Origin: Halobacteriovorax sp.
Lineage (GTDB): Bacteria > Bdellovibrionota > Bacteriovoracia > Bacteriovoracales > Bacteriovoracaceae
Assembly (NCBI GenBank): GCA_002720865.1
Contig: PBIO01000014.1
Span: 1,115,793-1,179,792, forward strand
Direction: 5' to 3'
Length of the DNA stretch: 64,000 nucleotides
A program made the position numbers and the translations under genes. Positions 63,222-64,000 of the stretch are shown here, piece by piece. Positions within the stretch are counted from its first letter, which is position 1. Every line of letters begins with the position of its first letter. The notes under the pieces are model-generated. The model saw only the letters and a program-made list of their open reading frames with translations, searched no databases and was not told where the DNA came from.

Positions 63222-64000
63222 ATGAATTTAAAAATATTTAGCAGTTTTCTTATTCTTTTACTGTTCCCCCTTAATCTATTAGCGAAGGGGGAGCAGAAAA
63301 TCTGGTCCATTAACAAAGATCATTCTGAGCTAACTTTTAAGGTGGGATACCTTTCTATCTCCTCTATCACGGGTAGGTTCGAAAAATTTTGGGGACAGAT
63401 CCGCTTTGATGAGGATGGGGTATTACCTAATAAGGTAAATTTTCATTTAGAAGTAAAGTCGGTCAGCAGTGGAAGTGAGATGAGAGACGGGCATTTAAAG
63501 TCTAGTGACTTTTTTAATGCCAAAAAATATCCCTATATTAAATTCAAGTCCGAAAAAATTGAGGCCCTCGAACCTGGCTGGTTTAAGGTTGTGGGGGAGC
63601 TAGAAATAAAGGATATTACAAGAGAAGAAGAATTTAAAATTTTTATTTCAGAGATTATTGATGATACCTGGGGTTATAAATCAAAATTTATAAAATTCGC
63701 AGGAAGTATAGATAGAAAGGATTATCAACTAGATTGGAATAAAGGGATAAAAGGCAATGAGCTTCTCGTTGGAATGGAAGTCGATCTATTAGGACAGTTT
63801 CAAATTCAGCCAGTTAATAGAAAAACTCCACCCTCTAAACATATGATTCCTAATACGAAATTTTCTAAACTTCGAGATAAATTTAAAACCGGTAAAATTT
63901 CAAAAGAAGAATTTGATAATTCAGTTCTTAAGATTGAAACAGAAATAGAAAAGAAAGTAGCTGAAACTAAATCAGCTACGGAAGAAGTCGTTTCAGGAGC
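63222..64000 (+). CDS. YceI-like exported protein, partial
   Basis: The gene begins two bases after the ampG stop and runs past the end of the window (259 codons visible). Signal peptide MNLKIFSSFLILLLFPLNLLA, then the YceI lipid-binding fold: WSINKDHSELTFKVGYLSIS, then ITGRFEKFWGQIRFDEDG, then MRDGHLKSSDFFNAKKYPYI and VVGELEIKDITREEEFKI. A helical Lys/Glu-rich extension starts near residue 210 and is not part of normal YceI proteins. YceI binds isoprenoid or amide lipids in the periplasm. Translation is probably linked to ampG. Confidence 0.88.
   Translation, partial: MNLKIFSSFLILLLFPLNLLAKGEQKIWSINKDHSELTFKVGYLSISSITGRFEKFWGQIRFDEDGVLPNKVNFHLEVKSVSSGSEMRDGHLKSSDFFNAKKYPYIKFKSEKIEALEPGWFKVVGELEIKDITREEEFKIFISEIIDDTWGYKSKFIKFAGSIDRKDYQLDWNKGIKGNELLVGMEVDLLGQFQIQPVNRKTPPSKHMIPNTKFSKLRDKFKTGKISKEEFDNSVLKIETEIEKKVAETKSATEEVVSG

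Noticed and set aside
63110-63316. Minus-strand frame at the end of ampG
   Set aside because: It covers the junction of two well-supported plus-strand genes (ampG and the YceI-like gene).
1-64000. tRNA, rRNA, transposase, integrase or phage genes
   Set aside because: I looked for conserved rRNA stretches, tRNA-like cloverleafs in the gaps and DDE or tyrosine-recombinase motifs in the proteins and saw none. A covariance search would be needed for certainty.

Overview
The window reads as a chromosomal stretch from a low-GC (just under 40% by eye), Gram-negative, probably aquatic bacterium. The best guess is a Bdellovibrionota / Bacteriovoracia-type organism (Halobacteriovorax or Bacteriovorax relatives). 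That is an inference from the mix: many small exported proteins with Sec signal peptides or lipoboxes, a dense set of exported proteases, nucleases and cell-wall enzymes (S8 protease, GH25, SLT-like, L,D-transpeptidase-like, 3D domain, S1/P1 nuclease, DNase I-like fold), AmpG, PilZ, CarD-like and monomeric isocitrate dehydrogenase. No 16S or other rank-defining marker is present. I see no rRNA, tRNA, CRISPR, insertion sequence or prophage. No gap between genes exceeds 300 bases.

Layout. 1-9.1 kb: end of a flavoprotein, GH25 lipoprotein, S8 protease, an O-antigen-ligase-like / DsbB / DsbA operon on the minus strand, and a plus-strand run HupE / His-rich exported protein / LysE / GNAT / TrmK-like. 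9.1-14.2 kb: PilZ, zinc-ribbon protein, cold-shock protein, then a GC-rich structured leader in front of a sarcosine/dimethylglycine dehydrogenase coupled to PurU (one-carbon metabolism). 14.2-23.5 kb: exported cell-wall and hypothetical proteins, a GNAT, an ApaH-like phosphatase, a UbiB-like kinase coupled to an exported HExxH protein, YihY. 23.6-30.3 kb: LysR / DoxX / pirin, Nudix, a CBS-HPF-USP stress operon, monomeric IDH and PhnA. 30.3-40 kb: amidotransferase-like, RNase D-like, TudS-YbgA, L,D-transpeptidase-like, an 11-residue-repeat exported protein, ArfB, 3D protein, SUI1 and an Opu-type ABC transporter. 40-48 kb: CarD-like, a large exported protein, an ArsR regulator with a Cys-rich micropeptide, GrpB, S1/P1 nuclease, VOC, histidine kinase, MsrA. 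48-64 kb: a DEAD-box helicase fused to a Jag-like RNA-binding module, lipocalin, dienelactone hydrolase, parvulin, a block of three exported proteins (DNase I-like plus two unknowns), Smr, a Cys/Lys-rich lipoprotein, a Popeye-like cNMP-fold membrane protein, AmpG and the start of a YceI-like protein.

The most unusual items are: (1) a two-gene unit of an ArsR regulator and a 39-residue Cys-rich peptide whose tail copies the regulator's last helix, preceded by two matched TTGCA-N6-TGCAA palindromes and closed by a perfect 11-bp hairpin; (2) the DEAD-box/Jag fusion; (3) the structured leader of the sarcosine dehydrogenase-like gene; (4) a bacterial Popeye-like protein; (5) an exported protein made almost entirely of 11-residue Arg-rich repeats. 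Genome organisation is very compact: seven of 18 convergent gene pairs overlap by exactly four bases.
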